DNA of 64,000 nt. It comes from Persicaria tinctoria. Taxonomy: Eukaryota > Streptophyta > Magnoliopsida > Caryophyllales > Polygonaceae. A model generated the notes under the pieces. The model ran no database searches. It saw only the letters and a list, made by a program, of their open reading frames with translations, and was not told the origin of the DNA. Positions 36,691-47,499 of this stretch are shown here, piece by piece. Made by a program: the position numbers and the translations under genes. The stretch spans positions 17,259,001 to 17,323,000 of the forward strand of contig JBANSL010000019.1 of NCBI GenBank assembly GCA_037127255.1, read 5' to 3'. Every line of letters begins with the position of its first letter. Position 1 is the first letter of the stretch.

Positions 36691-38297
36691 TGTCAAGAAT
36701 CCGCAAAAATTAGTAGTAATATGGGTGACGCTTTGAAAGCCTATGCAAAGCCTATGAATGAAGCGAATGTGGACTTATCTTCTATGGAGTATTTCAGATT
36801 TGAGAATTCCAGAAATAAAATACAGAATTTCATATTACATAGTTGAACACAGATGGACAGATTGCTGAATACAAATTTTAGATTGTTCAATACAGATTTT
36901 ATATTTCAAAATTTAGTAATTAAACCATGAATTTTAGGAAACATAGCTGAGTACAGACTGCTGGAACATAAAACTGAATACAGATTTCAGAACTAAAATA
37001 CAGAATTTCAGCTTTTTTAATTGAACACAGATGGACAGAATGCTGAAACAAAGAGGCATACCTGCAACGCACTCGAAGACTTAATTGCCCTTTCCAACTT
37101 ATCCTTAGCATAGTCAGTTATGCACTTATCCCATCAAGAGGTAAACTCCTTGCAGCTTCAACATTATCAACCAACACAAGTGTATTATTATGAACCAAGT
37201 TCACATCATTAGAATCCAAATCGATGTGATGCATTAGAAGCCAAATCAACATTGGAAAGTTCAATGTTAGCTAAGGCTGTAGTTTTTTTTTTTTTTTTTT
37301 TTTTTTTGTTTAGGGTTTTCCTGGGGCAACGCTCTCTTTGAGAGATATTAAGAGACCAAAAAGTCCCACATCAAAAAGCCGAGTGCAAAATTTACCATAA
37401 ACTCATTTTTTGCATATATTAACATGAAAACCAGAAAAATAAAGCATCTTAATGAACTAACTATGAAAGTAGAATGTGCACAAATATCTTATAATTCCAT
37501 AAGCTGCATTAGTGGTATTTTCTTTAGTGGTATATAAATTAAATCATATCTTACATGCTCTTTTTGATTTGCACTGATTAAAGCACAATATTGAAAAGAA
37601 ATTTCAGCAGCCAATGTCAAGGAGAGTAAACTATGCAAAATGTTCCAATATTATCCCAAGGTGGCCATATATTAGTATCTTTGTTAGCACATAAAAAATA
37701 TGGAACTCAAATAGCAAAATCAAACGAAGGTATCTTTATTGAAATCACTTTCAACATGATAACACAAAAATAGGCTCATTAGCTAGCTAACACAGATTAT
37801 AGCCACCATCAGTCCTCTATATATTTTGATTCTAGGAAATGAGAATTGAAAGATTTAGAGAAGAATTCAGATTCCAAGCCAAAATTTAAGAAATTGAAGG
37901 TAAAATTAAAAAAAATTGAAGTATGTCTCTGATTGATTTAGGGTAAAGCCGAAAATGATAGAAGACAGAAAAATGTGATGATGGTAACTCTTAAAAAAAT
38001 AAGTCGACAGGATGAGGGTAACAATACAAGCAATCAAGCGTCTTTAGTGAAGAATTTGACAAGCAAATATGGCTAGGGTTTGTTGAACAGCAAGTGTGGC
38101 ATGCAATTTACTAGTTCAAATAGTCAAACGAAAACCATCCACCAATTTCGGAATTCAGATATACAAATCTGAGTTATATCTAACTTTGAGAATCCGAGTG
38201 GTTTCCGTCGTGTCACCAATTTCAGAATTCAGATATTCAAGCACGAATTCAATTCGATGAAATTATCCAATAACCTAAATTCGCCGGAAGGAAGGGC

Positions 38298-38660
38298 TTA
38301 AAATCCTAAACCAGGTACATTAGTCGAATTGAAAACGATAATAACAAAATCAAGTGAAATCGAAAGGCTCACCGTTCTGGATGAATCCACCCAAAGCTTT
38401 TCTAGTCGAATCCTCGAAAACAATCCAGGGGCGACTGGGCACCGGCGCTGTTTGAGGCGAACCAAAAGATCCTCCATGAGGGAAAGGTGATGGGAGCAAC
38501 CCAGCTTGAGGACCAGGGTGTGGTAGGAGGCGTAGGAGTGGCGGAAATCAGGCTGCCGAGGAGCCAAATCGAAGATCTCCATGACCAAATTAAAAGTGGG
38601 TCATTTGGGGAAGCAATTAGCTTGTGAATTCGAGAGGGAGAGGCTATTTTGGCGGTGGAC
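38298..38660 (-). pseudogene. Captured N-terminal fragment of a pentatricopeptide repeat protein
   Basis: Minus strand reads SPSRIHKLIASPNDPLL in one frame and, after a frameshift, MEIFDLAPRQPDFRHSYASY with HTLVLKLG and LMEDLLVRLK in another, the pattern of the first repeats of an organelle PPR protein. It ends at a likely junction near 38400. No further repeats follow, so it is a fragment of a normally much longer protein. Confidence 0.7.
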
Positions 38661-39896
38661 AGATATTCCAATAGACAAGTAAAATACCAACTAACCCCTA
38701 AATTAAGTGAGCAAATGGGAAACTCATCATACTTGATGAACATAATTTTTAACTTGGGCTTTTGTATAGTAATATATAGATATAGATATTGTAGAGATTT
38801 TAATTTGAGAAAAACACTTATCCTAAATTGGGCATAAATCACGGTTTTAATTGGATAAATACAACGGTTCTATCAACCATATTATTTAAGATGTGTTCTA
38901 TATATATGACAATGGTTATTTATATATTTGTTGTCTTTGTAATTACAAAGACAACGGTCTTAATTGGACATATACAACGGTTTTGTCAATCGTATTATTT
39001 GAGATGTTTCGATATCTATGACAACGGTTCTTCTTATATTCGTTGTCTTTATAATAATAGAGACAACAATTTTAATTAGTCATAAACAACGGTTTTGTGA
39101 ATCGTATTCTTTGAGATGTCCTCTATATCTATGACAATAGTTCTTTGTATATTCATTGTCTTTGTACTTACAAAGACAACATTTTCAATTGTACATAGAC
39201 AACGGTTCTGTCAACCGTATTCTTTGAGATGTCTTCTATATGTATGACAACGATTCTTTATATATACGTTGTCTTTGTAATTACAAAGACAACGGTTATA
39301 ACTAATAACCGTTGTGCGTACCCTAAAACTATAATTTCTGGCAATATAGACAACATTATTTCAAAAACCGTTGTCTATACGGTGTTGTCTAAAACCATTT
39401 TTGTACTAGTGTTAGTGCTCTTGAACCTTGATATAGATAACATCTTTTATTCATAAATATTTATAGCAAAAGTGAAACTTCTGTACAAGTTCCATATTGA
39501 AGATAACTGTGCAACTATCACCACACATTTTCTTTTAATGGGTGTTTTCGGCACCTGAACTAGCATGGTAATTTCTTTTGGTGGATCAATCAGTGTATTC
39601 TTGAGCATTGTAACATTGCTAGTTTGTTGATGTTTCCAATGTTGTGCACGGTTGATGTTGTCAATGTTGTTGCTGTTACACTGGACAAGGGGTGGGGATG
39701 ACATCTGGCAAGATCATGGAGTTGCTAGCAAGGCACAACATCCGACGAACAAGGGGGGTTGCAATGTGACTAATGAAGCTACTGTTTATGCTAGCGCTGC
39801 AATGATTGATCAGTGCTTTATCTATTTGCATTATATATATAATCTTCATTTTAAAAAAATATTGATTGTGAAAAGCTTGCCTTAATGAAAGAAAAT

Positions 39897-40025
39897 AACA
39901 TGACAGGTGATGCTATTAACATGACATGTTATACTATTAACATGACATGTTATACTATTAACATGACATGTTATACTATTTAACATGACAGGTAATGCTA
40001 ATAGCATGACAGGTAATGCGAATCG
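39897..40025. repeat. Minisatellite with palindromic ACATGACATGT core
   Basis: Five to six units of about 20 bp of the type TTAACATGACATGTTATACTA. Single ACATGACA words recur outside the array up to about 41290 (for example near 40060, 40450, 41240). Confidence 0.75.
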
Positions 40026-40597
40026 AGCCTCTTCTCCTTAATGAATGAAAATAACATGACATGTAATGGTATTAACATGACAATTTATATCCTTTAACAT
40101 AAAGAAAAAGGCTTTTGTTGGGCAACAACAATCTTCCTCTTCCTACATTTCAAGTGTGGGATAAGCCGAACGACTGGTGGAACTCACTCTACTGGAATGA
40201 CTGTGAAACTAAAGTGGCCTTCCAACAACTTTATTAATTTCAACAATAAGAAGACATGCTAATCCAAGCAAAGAAACATGCTAATCCAAGCAAAGAAACT
40301 AAAGTGGCCTTCATTTGATGTTTTATTAATAATGAACTCACTTCTGCATTGCGAGTCCCTCAAACAAAGAAACATGCTAATCCAAGCACTTATGCCACTA
40401 AATTATGTGATAGTAGCACCAAAAATAACCCATAACCCATACTGAATTTACATGTCACTCATACCGGATTTACATGACATATAATGTGTTTTACTTGACA
40501 TATGAATTGTTTTTACTTGACACATGAATTTGGTGATGTAGCAAGCTTGACTTGTTCTAAACATAAGTTGATAGTCGGTGTTGATTAATGAGTAATA

Positions 40598-40666
40598 AGC
40601 CTACGTGGGAATTGAACACACATCTTTGTGTATGACCACAATGCTCTCCTATTGAGCTAATAGGCT
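40598..40666 (-). repeat. tRNA-like sequence (69 nt), inverse relative of 11106-11174
   Basis: On the minus strand: acceptor AGCCTAT pairs with GTAGGCT, D stem GCTC/GAGC, anticodon stem TTGTG/CACAA around a 6-nt loop, T arm GTGTG-TTCAATT-CCCAC. Length equals that of the copy at 11106. The loop size and B box (GTTCAATTC) are not those of a functional tRNA, so a pseudogene or SINE origin is more likely. Confidence 0.6.
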
Positions 40667-41397
40667 ACATGGGAAGAATATTTATGTCAAAGAAACTTGA
40701 TATGTGAGGGTCTATCCATTTACCTTGGCCATTATCATTTGCTCTGCACACAAAACACACTAGTGCATAATACACAACCCTAAAATGAATCAAGTCAGCA
40801 ACATACTTATATTAAAGGTTTCTTCATTCATTTAGATCTCCCACTTCTCATGAGAGAACAAATAGCACACAGGAAAGCTAAATTTACAACGGTGGGAGAT
40901 CGATAGCCTTGCTGATATATTCAGCAACATGCCCTCCTTCTAGAACAACCAAGCGCTCAACTCATGGAGGGAGTATTGTCTGGGGACATGGAAGAAGACG
41001 ATGATACACAATTCCACAAGTAACAAATCCTAATTCATGTGAACGATGCATTCATGAAGTACTCCATATGAGGTATTGTTTCAGAATCTCCTACTCCTGA
41101 CATTGACCTTTCTCCAACCAATCCCAACTCTTCATCATCATCTTCCTCTTTACTAACTCCTACCCTTGACATTACCCCCTGCCCCACTAGAAAATCCCAC
41201 GGACAAACTCAACCCTCTATTTGGCAACATCACTTACTACATGACACCTACACCAATCAACATGTCACCTGTTTATTCAGACATGACAGATAGCAAACCC
41301 CAACCATAACCGAATGGGAAACTTCAAACCAAACCATCTCAATTCTGAAATTCGAAATTTCAGTCTCTAACCCTAAACTAAAAATTCCAATTGTGGA

Positions 41398-41542
41398 GAA
41401 TGGAAGCCAATTGTGGAGATTATCCTCGACGGGTGAAGGATTGTACCTGGAATCGCAGAATGGAATCGCAGAATGGAAGAAGGGTGAAGGATTGTACTTG
41501 GAATCGCAGAATGGAAGCCAATTGTGGAGATTATCCTCGACG
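41398..41542. repeat. Interleaved direct repeats
   Basis: A 34-bp block (GAATGGAAGCCAATTGTGGA onward) occurs at 41398-41431 and 41509-41542; between them GGGTGAAGGATTGTAC occurs at 41431 and 41482 and AATCGCAGAATGG three times. A duplicated leader-like segment inside the second MULE. Confidence 0.75.
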
Positions 41543-42009
41543 AGGCTCGAAATCGCCTGAAGAAAGAGAGAGTGGAAGTACTCGCCGCTGCGCCTCCAAG
41601 CCACGGATCTCCGACGATAATAGCCAACAACAGAAGGAACTAACCCTGTTGCCTTCAATCAACTACAGAGATCGAAGGAGATGCCTCCGCCTGCGCCTCG
41701 CCTTGAGCAATCCACCGTCGAGGGAGATGCTTCCGCCTGCGCCTTCCCTCGATCCCCCTCCTTCTCCCTCCTTTCTCGCCCGCCTCCGATCCTCTTCTAG
41801 TCGTCTGCGCCTCACCTCGAGGGAGATGCCTCCGCCTGTCCCCATCTCCGATCCCCTTCCTTCTCTCTTCCCTTTTTCTCCTTTGCAACGGGCTACCGGG
41901 TACACAGGTTACCAAATATCCGGTTTGACCTAATTTAAAACCGGGTTGGGTTAACCTTGCAACACTTTTCGTTTTTTGGGTTAGTATGTGCAATTCCCTC
42001 ATAGTTTTA

Positions 42010-42421
42010 TTTGTTCATGTGCATGCTTGGATCGATAATGTGGTGGATCCGCTCAATTATTAAAAATGAAAAACATGCGATTCTACTACTATCTACTCTC
42101 CAAGTTCTATTCTCATCTATTTTAGTTTCATTTTGTAATTTTAAGTAACAAGCTATTGTGATGTATGAGTGTATAACGCGTATTTGAAGTCCGCGAACTT
42201 ATATTTGTAGTATTTATAAATTAAATTTTAAGTTTTTATTCATCTTCACTACCTCCATTGGGTACCCGCTCCACCTGCATCACCCGCGCGGGACGGGTGA
42301 GGGTGAAGGAGTTTGCGGGTGATGGGTGGAGCGGGTGAGATTATTTACCCGCGGGGCGGGTGATGGAGTAGCTTCATCCACCCATAACCCGCCCCATTTC
42401 CACCCCTAGTTCACGTAGTGT
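42010..42421. other. Intergenic DNA with GCGGGTG-rich patch
   Basis: At about 42255-42410 the words CACCCGC, GCGGGTGA and GGGTGATGG alternate on both strands, like the patch at 33085-33220. Probably a fragment of the same dispersed repeat. No gene. Confidence 0.45.
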
Positions 42422-42499
42422 TAGGAGTTAAAAACTATATAAAATCTTATTTATTTTTATAATTTTTTTAACAATTTTTTATATAGTTTTTAACTCCTA
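42422..42499. repeat. Short perfect hairpin, MITE-like
   Basis: TAGGAGTTAAAAACTATATA at the left is exactly mirrored by TATATAGTTTTTAACTCCTA at the right, around an AT loop. The inner words TAAAAACTATATAAAAT also occur inside the Stowaway element 200 bases downstream. Confidence 0.7.
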
Positions 42500-42653
42500 C
42501 CCAAAGTCAAAACATCGTTTATTTCCGCCAATCCGAGGAAATATTGAATAGGAAGAAGTTAATAGCTAGCTTACTTAAATTGCTAAGGGCATCCCATTAC
42601 AAATTAACAAGGTTTACATTTCAATAAAACTTTTAAGAGTTTATCTACTAGTA

Positions 42654-42889
42654 CTCCCTCCGTCTCACAATAGATGTCTTTGGACTATTCATGCACGTTT
42701 TTTAATGAGCTAAAAACTATATAAAATATTCATTTTTAATTAATTTTTAAAAATAATTCTATATTTATTAGTAATATGTATGATATTATTTAAAAATATT
42801 TAATAAAATATTGATATTTTATATAGTTTGTAGCTTCTTAAGAAAATGTGCATGAATAGTAAAAGACATCTATTGTGGGACGGATATAG
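42654..42889. mobile_element. Stowaway MITE (236 bp)
   Basis: Left end CTCCCTCCGTCTCACAATAG and right end CTATTGTGGGACGGATATAG are inverted termini of the Tc1/mariner-derived Stowaway type, flanked by the TA dinucleotide (42652-42653, 42890-42891). Located downstream of the eIF3g gene. Confidence 0.9.
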
Positions 42890-43191
42890 TATTATACTAG
42901 TCTACAAACATTGAATAAGGCATATTATAAGACCCATTCGCCCTTTTTTTTTTGGGTCTGAAAGACTGAAACCATTGGTATAGTGGCGCTCGTAAGACGT
43001 AAATCACAAAATAGCGATAGGATAGGATCAATGATAATGAAGATGCTTAACAAAAATGTATCGTAAGATGAAAGCGAGAACCAAGAAAACGAACAAACAG
43101 TGGGGAAAAAAACTCCTAAATTGAACTACAGATCCCAGAACCGGGCTTTAAAGATAACAAGAGCAGGTAACCCGGTACTACACAGCAAATC

Positions 43192-45157
43192 CTAGTTGGC
43201 CCTCGGTGTAGCCCATTCAACCCTCAAGATAAGATTATCGTACCCGTATCCATTGAGTTTCTGTATGGCTCTTTCTCCATCTTCCCTGCTCGCAAAGTTG
43301 ATGAAGCCAAAACCTCTGCTAAAGCCAGTCTTCTGATCAATTGCAACATAGACTCTGGTAACAGAACCGAAAGGCCTGAAGAGCTCGTGGAGATCAGCCT
43401 CCCGTGTGTCCTCAGAGAGGTTGGTGACCCTTACAGAGTTCTCGTCATTCCGTCTTCTCATGTCAGTTGGGGCAGGTCTCTCCCCACCCCTCAGCGTTGG
43501 AGGCACGTAGGTTCCTTTGGTTGCAGCTGTAGGAGCAGCAGCATCTGTAGGCTTGTCGATCGAAGTTTCCGAAGGCACTGCAAGATCCTTGTAAGGGCAC
43601 CTTGAGGTCCAATGGTCACCCTTCTTACCACAGGTCCTGCATACCATCAGAACAGCACCTTTGTTTGCTTGCAAGGGGTCAGCTGGATTGTTTGCGTCTT
43701 CAGCTTTGCTTCCTGTTCAATTAGCAGGTGTTATGCAAGAGGATAATCTGCTAAAAAGCTTAATCAAATAGCAGCTTCATGTAATCAGACAATAAGGCAT
43801 CATGCACGCACCCTACCCCAACATCACTGATCAAATAAAAGCATCTAAAAAGTAAGAAGAAGGTTTCAGTTGACGCTGCGCAACGCAAACATTAGAAGTG
43901 TAAAACATCACTGTCATCGTAATGCCACTGTAATAAGACTTTATCCTCAGTAATCTCAAGTAGAAATAAAATAAGTACGCATAAAACAACTTGTTAACCA
44001 TGGCCTTGTCATCATAATGCCACTGCAGTGCCTAATATCGCACAGATTACCAAAGCTACAGCTTATCTAAGAAGTTGCTATAATTTTCATATTTTCTCAT
44101 GTTAATGAAGTTTTTAAGTAGTTCAGCAATTATAAACTTCAAAAGGAGAATGAAAACCGGCGTAAGTGAGAGCGGTTGAGATCATCTGTCCAAAACATGA
44201 AAACAATAACTAAAAGGGTTCAGCAAGGTCACATTCAGAAATAGCAGCATTGATATTGAAATTATTTGAGAACATCAGAAAGTCTAATATAGTGGATCTA
44301 TGGATGTGGAAAAGACCAAAAGGCTATTTTGCCGATAACTTGAAATGTAATTCATGGTGTATGGATGCCTAAGGTTTTCAGCCAACTAGCCAGCAGCTCC
44401 CTACTTGCTTCCTGTCTGGGTATACACATGAAAGATGTAAATCTAGCCATCAACGCCCATCAAAATATATTCATTAAAACGTATATTCATATAACGTATC
44501 TGCTAGTGGAAAATCAAACATGTTCTACCCTGTAACTCAATCCAACTGCTTAATTTGACACTTCTGATTCAAATTAGCGTTTCTATAAATAAGGTGCTTA
44601 GTAGAGAACATCCATAGGCCTCAGGGGAACACAATTTGATGGAAAAAATAAAATATTGAGCCCAAAATATGACTAGATGCATCCAGACTCCAAATCCATT
44701 ATCAAGATATGGCAAACTGAATCAAAACCCTAAAAAACCACCCCATATTGGGCAAAACAATACTAGAACCAGCACCAAACCAAATCCAAAAACAAATCGG
44801 GAAAAGAGACAAGTATAGAAGGAAACCTGGAGGCCTAGGGCGCTCGAGAACGATCTCTTCGGTGGAGACCATGGTGAGGCGGCTACCGACGTCTTCCTGA
44901 ACGGCATCACCGAACTTAGACCAGGACCGTCGCTCGACGGCGCTCTTGGAGAGGTGTGCCTTGGCGAGCTTGCGGACACGAGTGGTGGTGGTGATCTTGA
45001 CCTTTTGGCCTTCTTCGTTAAACTTGTACTCCACCACCTTCTTAATACCGTGGTGGTCGGGGCCAATCACCTGCTTGGGAGGCAGGAGGAAATCCAAATT
45101 CTCGGCCTCATCCTCGTCTAGCTCTCCCCATCGGAGCTTATTAGTTCCCTGAACCAT
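43192..45157 (-). CDS. EIF3G: Eukaryotic translation initiation factor 3 subunit g
   Basis: RNA-binding subunit of the cytosolic eIF3 complex, which recruits the 40S ribosome to mRNA and supports scanning and reinitiation. Exons 45157-44827 and 43712-43192, joined across a 1,114-bp GT-AG intron, give 283 aa, close to the usual 285-320. Seen: N-terminal eIF3g region (LRWGELDEDEAENLDFLLPP), a CCHC knuckle Cys135, Cys138, His144, Cys149, a basic/proline linker (TYVPPTLRGGERPAP), and a C-terminal RRM with RNP2 VRVTNLSED and RNP1 SRGFGFINF ending WATPRAN. I start at 45157 because the family begins near MVQGTNKLRWGE; an in-frame ATG at 45253 would add 32 low-complexity residues. No lesion seen. Confidence 0.93.
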
Positions 45158-45253
45158 CTCGATCGCCGCCGGAGAGGAGCAGAGGGAAGGGGGTAGGGCT
45201 TCGCGGTTGGGAGAGGCGAAAAGATCGAGAGGAGGATGAGAGCCAGAGGACAA

Positions 45254-45913
45254 CTAACCAGATTGTTAGATTGGGTCGGATAGGAATGGGCCGGAAGAGG
45301 TTGATTCGGTGGTTTGGTTTGGGCTGTAAGCCTTTTTTTAACCAAGCTTTCTCAAAGTTGTTAGTAAGAGATAAGAAAGGATAGAAGAGTTCTGTCTTCT
45401 GTGTACTTTTTTTAACGATAGATCAGCCCATATAATACAAGAGGATAGAGAGAGATCCTCTCTAGAAGAATTACAAAATTCAAACTAAAATAATCTATCT
45501 ATATCTTATTTCTAACTGTCTATCTTATATCGAACCACCAATCAATGACATCTTTTCCACATCTTTTCGAACAAGGAAAAGAACCCAGTTATGACACATG
45601 AGTGCATCGTGGTCCATTATATGTTAAAGTTGAGCCAATCTGTGTCGAACTTCTCGATCTCCTACGAACATTTTCACTTGTCGGTGATGTAATTGATAAT
45701 CATAAGGTTGTCGTCCTAGATGTCGATGTATCGGAGGCCAAGCTCTCTAGTCACCAGAAGACTAGGACATAGCACAAGCGCTTTTTCTATCAAGGATGAG
45801 GTAGAGTCGCATCGAAAGCTTCAAAAGGAAAAGATTGATTAGTTTGCAGCCTGAATGATGAAACCTGTTATAGCGGAACCTATTTGAAGCCTGGAGTCAT
45901 CAAAATTAATTTA
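45254..45913. other. Region upstream of eIF3g
   Basis: Contains the eIF3g promoter by position. Beyond about 45380 the sequence resembles a LINE 3' tail on the minus strand (TGGGCTGATCTATCGTTAAA), but with no domain left. Nothing else recognised. Confidence 0.35.
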
Positions 45914-46971
45914 CGGATTTTTCGCCTGGTAACCCTGAGGTCTTGCATATTTCATGTGGTACCCAACTTTTTTACATATTTCGCCAAATAACTCTAAGGT
46001 TTTATCTTTTTTCGCCAAATAACCCTGAGGTTTTATATTTTTCGCCAAATAACCTTGTCCCTTAAATTCACGTTTTTTTTTTGGTTTTTTAATCATTCCT
46101 TTGTTAAATAAAATTTTTTTAAAAAAAAGAAAATAAAACTACATGTTGGTGATTTTGGGAGATTGACCATGACAAAGAACGAGTACAAATCGGGAAAAAA
46201 AAATCCTGATTTGTACGGTATTCTTGGTGGTGGTGTTTGTTTTAGTTGTAGTTCTTGTTGCACTTGTTAGACTTAGTTGATGATTTTAGCTTATGTATTG
46301 ATTATATCAAATGCGCCCACTTTGCAAAAAAAAAAAAAGAATCTTACATCCATCTAACTTCAAAACCTATCATTTATACGTGTTTTTCATTCAAGTAAGC
46401 AATAAGAAAACTTGCATCATTAGAAGTAAACAGAAGCAATGGTTGATTTCTTATTGCTTTAAGATGTTGAGAAATCATTGCTTCTGTTTACTTCTAGTGA
46501 TGCAAGTTTTCTTATTGCTTGCTTGAATGAAAACACATATAAATGATAGATTTTGAAGTTTGATGGATGTAAGATTCCCTTTTTTTACAAAGTGGCGCAT
46601 TTGATATAACCAATACATAAGCTTAAATCACCAACTAAGTCTAACGTACAAGTGCAACAAGAACTACAACTAAAACAACCACCATGTACCACCCAAGAAT
46701 ACAGTACAAATCCGATTTTTTTTTTCGATTTGTATTCGTTCTTTGCCATGGTCAATCTTCCAAAATAACCAATAGGTAGTTTTATTTTAATTTTTTTAAA
46801 TGTTATTTAACAAAGTAATTATTAAAAAAAAAACAAAAAAAAACGTGAATTTGGGGGACAGGGTTATTTGGCGAAAAAGATAAAACCTCAGGGTTATTTG
46901 GCGAAATATGTAAAAAAGGTGGGTACCACGCAAAATACGTAAGACCTCAGGATTACTAGGCGAAAAATCTG
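45914..46971. mobile_element. Foldback MULE: 1.06-kb near-complete inverted repeat
   Basis: Left end CGGATTTTTCGCC and right end GGCGAAAAATCTG are mirrored, and the mirror similarity runs almost to a centre near 46455, so two arms of about 520 bp meet with a tiny spacer. A perfect 9-bp duplication ATTAATTTA flanks it (45905-45913, 46972-46980). Near the ends a CGCCAAATAACCCTGAGGTT phrase is repeated in tandem (three times in the left arm). No coding sequence. Nine-bp duplication plus long TIRs points to the Mutator superfamily. Confidence 0.85.
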
Positions 46972-47366
46972 ATTAATTTAAAAGTGGCCTACCTCAAATT
47001 TTTCTATCTCGTGATTTTCTTTTTTTCTTGGTGGAGTATGTGGTTGGAAGGCCTTTGTGCTGGTATCTTCAAATAATATGATCTTGGAGTTCTTGTGTTG
47101 TTTTATGAGTTGTTGTAGGTACAATTCATGCTTTTTACTGTCTGCAAAATTATCATCTTTGAAAGTGTTCATGATATCATAGAGTTGCTAGAGTCAAATT
47201 TTGAGTTTTGTTTAATTGGGAAAGAATGACATTTGTGATTTGTCTAATTGCTTGGTCATTTTTGTTTGTGGTTCTTATAATGTTATTTGTTGTGTTTTCG
47301 ATCAGAGCAATTGTAGTAAGTAAGTGCAATTTGTGAATAGGTGAGTAACATCTTCGATATACTAGT

Positions 47367-47482
47367 TAGACGTGGCCACGGGTCCGACCTGCCGGGTCGA
47401 CTGGTCGGACCCGCCAGGTCGACAACCCGGGGGATGCGACCCTAACCTGACTCGGGGTTCCGACGGGTCGGCGGGTTCGGGT
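47367..47482 (+). mobile_element. Isolated hAT terminus related to the 59643 element
   Basis: TAGACGTGGCCACGGGTCCG followed by CGGGTCGAC/GACCCGCC words matches the left end of the hAT element at 59643 (TAGACATGACCACGGGTCCG). No opposite end was found in the neighbourhood, so it is a truncated copy. Confidence 0.6.
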
Positions 47483-47499
47483 AGTTACATAATATACAA

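Larger units (their letters stand above)
34277..39411. mobile_element. CACTA element (5.1 kb) carrying host gene fragments
   Basis: Ends CACTAGTACAAAAAAGG and its mirror (reverse complement CACTAGTACAAAAATGG), with TTA duplication at 34274-34276 and 39412-39414. Dense subterminal arrays of ACCGTTGTCTATG-type words occur at 34300-34870 and, inverted, 38845-39390. No transposase was found. The interior carries minus-strand pieces of golgin candidate 5, a SEUSS-like protein and a PPR protein. This makes it a gene-capturing, non-autonomous CACTA of the type described in several plants. Confidence 0.9.
33357..42000. mobile_element. Probable second Mutator-like element, 8.6 kb
   Basis: A perfect 9-bp duplication ATAGTTTTA flanks the element (33348-33356 and 42001-42009). 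Left end GGGCTATTTGCAAAACTAACC and right end, reverse-complemented, GAGGGAATTGCACATACTAA are related (TTGCA-ACTAACC shared), with further inverted similarity around GGTTAACCC and CCGG words. No transposase was recognised. Both ends contain GC-rich leader-like DNA (33480-33740 and 41560-41910) that might come from captured host sequence. A CACTA element is nested inside; without it the element is about 3.5 kb. Confidence 0.65.

Noticed and set aside
41257..42002. Overlapping ORFs in the GC-rich right part of the second MULE
   Set aside because: Open in several frames because of repeated CTCCGCCTGCGCC and GAGGGAGATGC words. Codon usage and residues are those of low-complexity DNA.
45158..45253. 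Upstream ATG as start of eIF3g (32 extra residues)
   Set aside because: The extension is low-complexity Pro/Ser and leader-like, while the family starts at about MVQ-KLRWGE. The ATG at 45155-45157 is preferred.
46978..47172. 64-residue minus-strand ORF beside the foldback MULE
   Set aside because: Charged and plausible-looking, with a possible donor at its end, but no motif, no partner exon and no promoter evidence. It starts at the element's flank and may be old gene debris.
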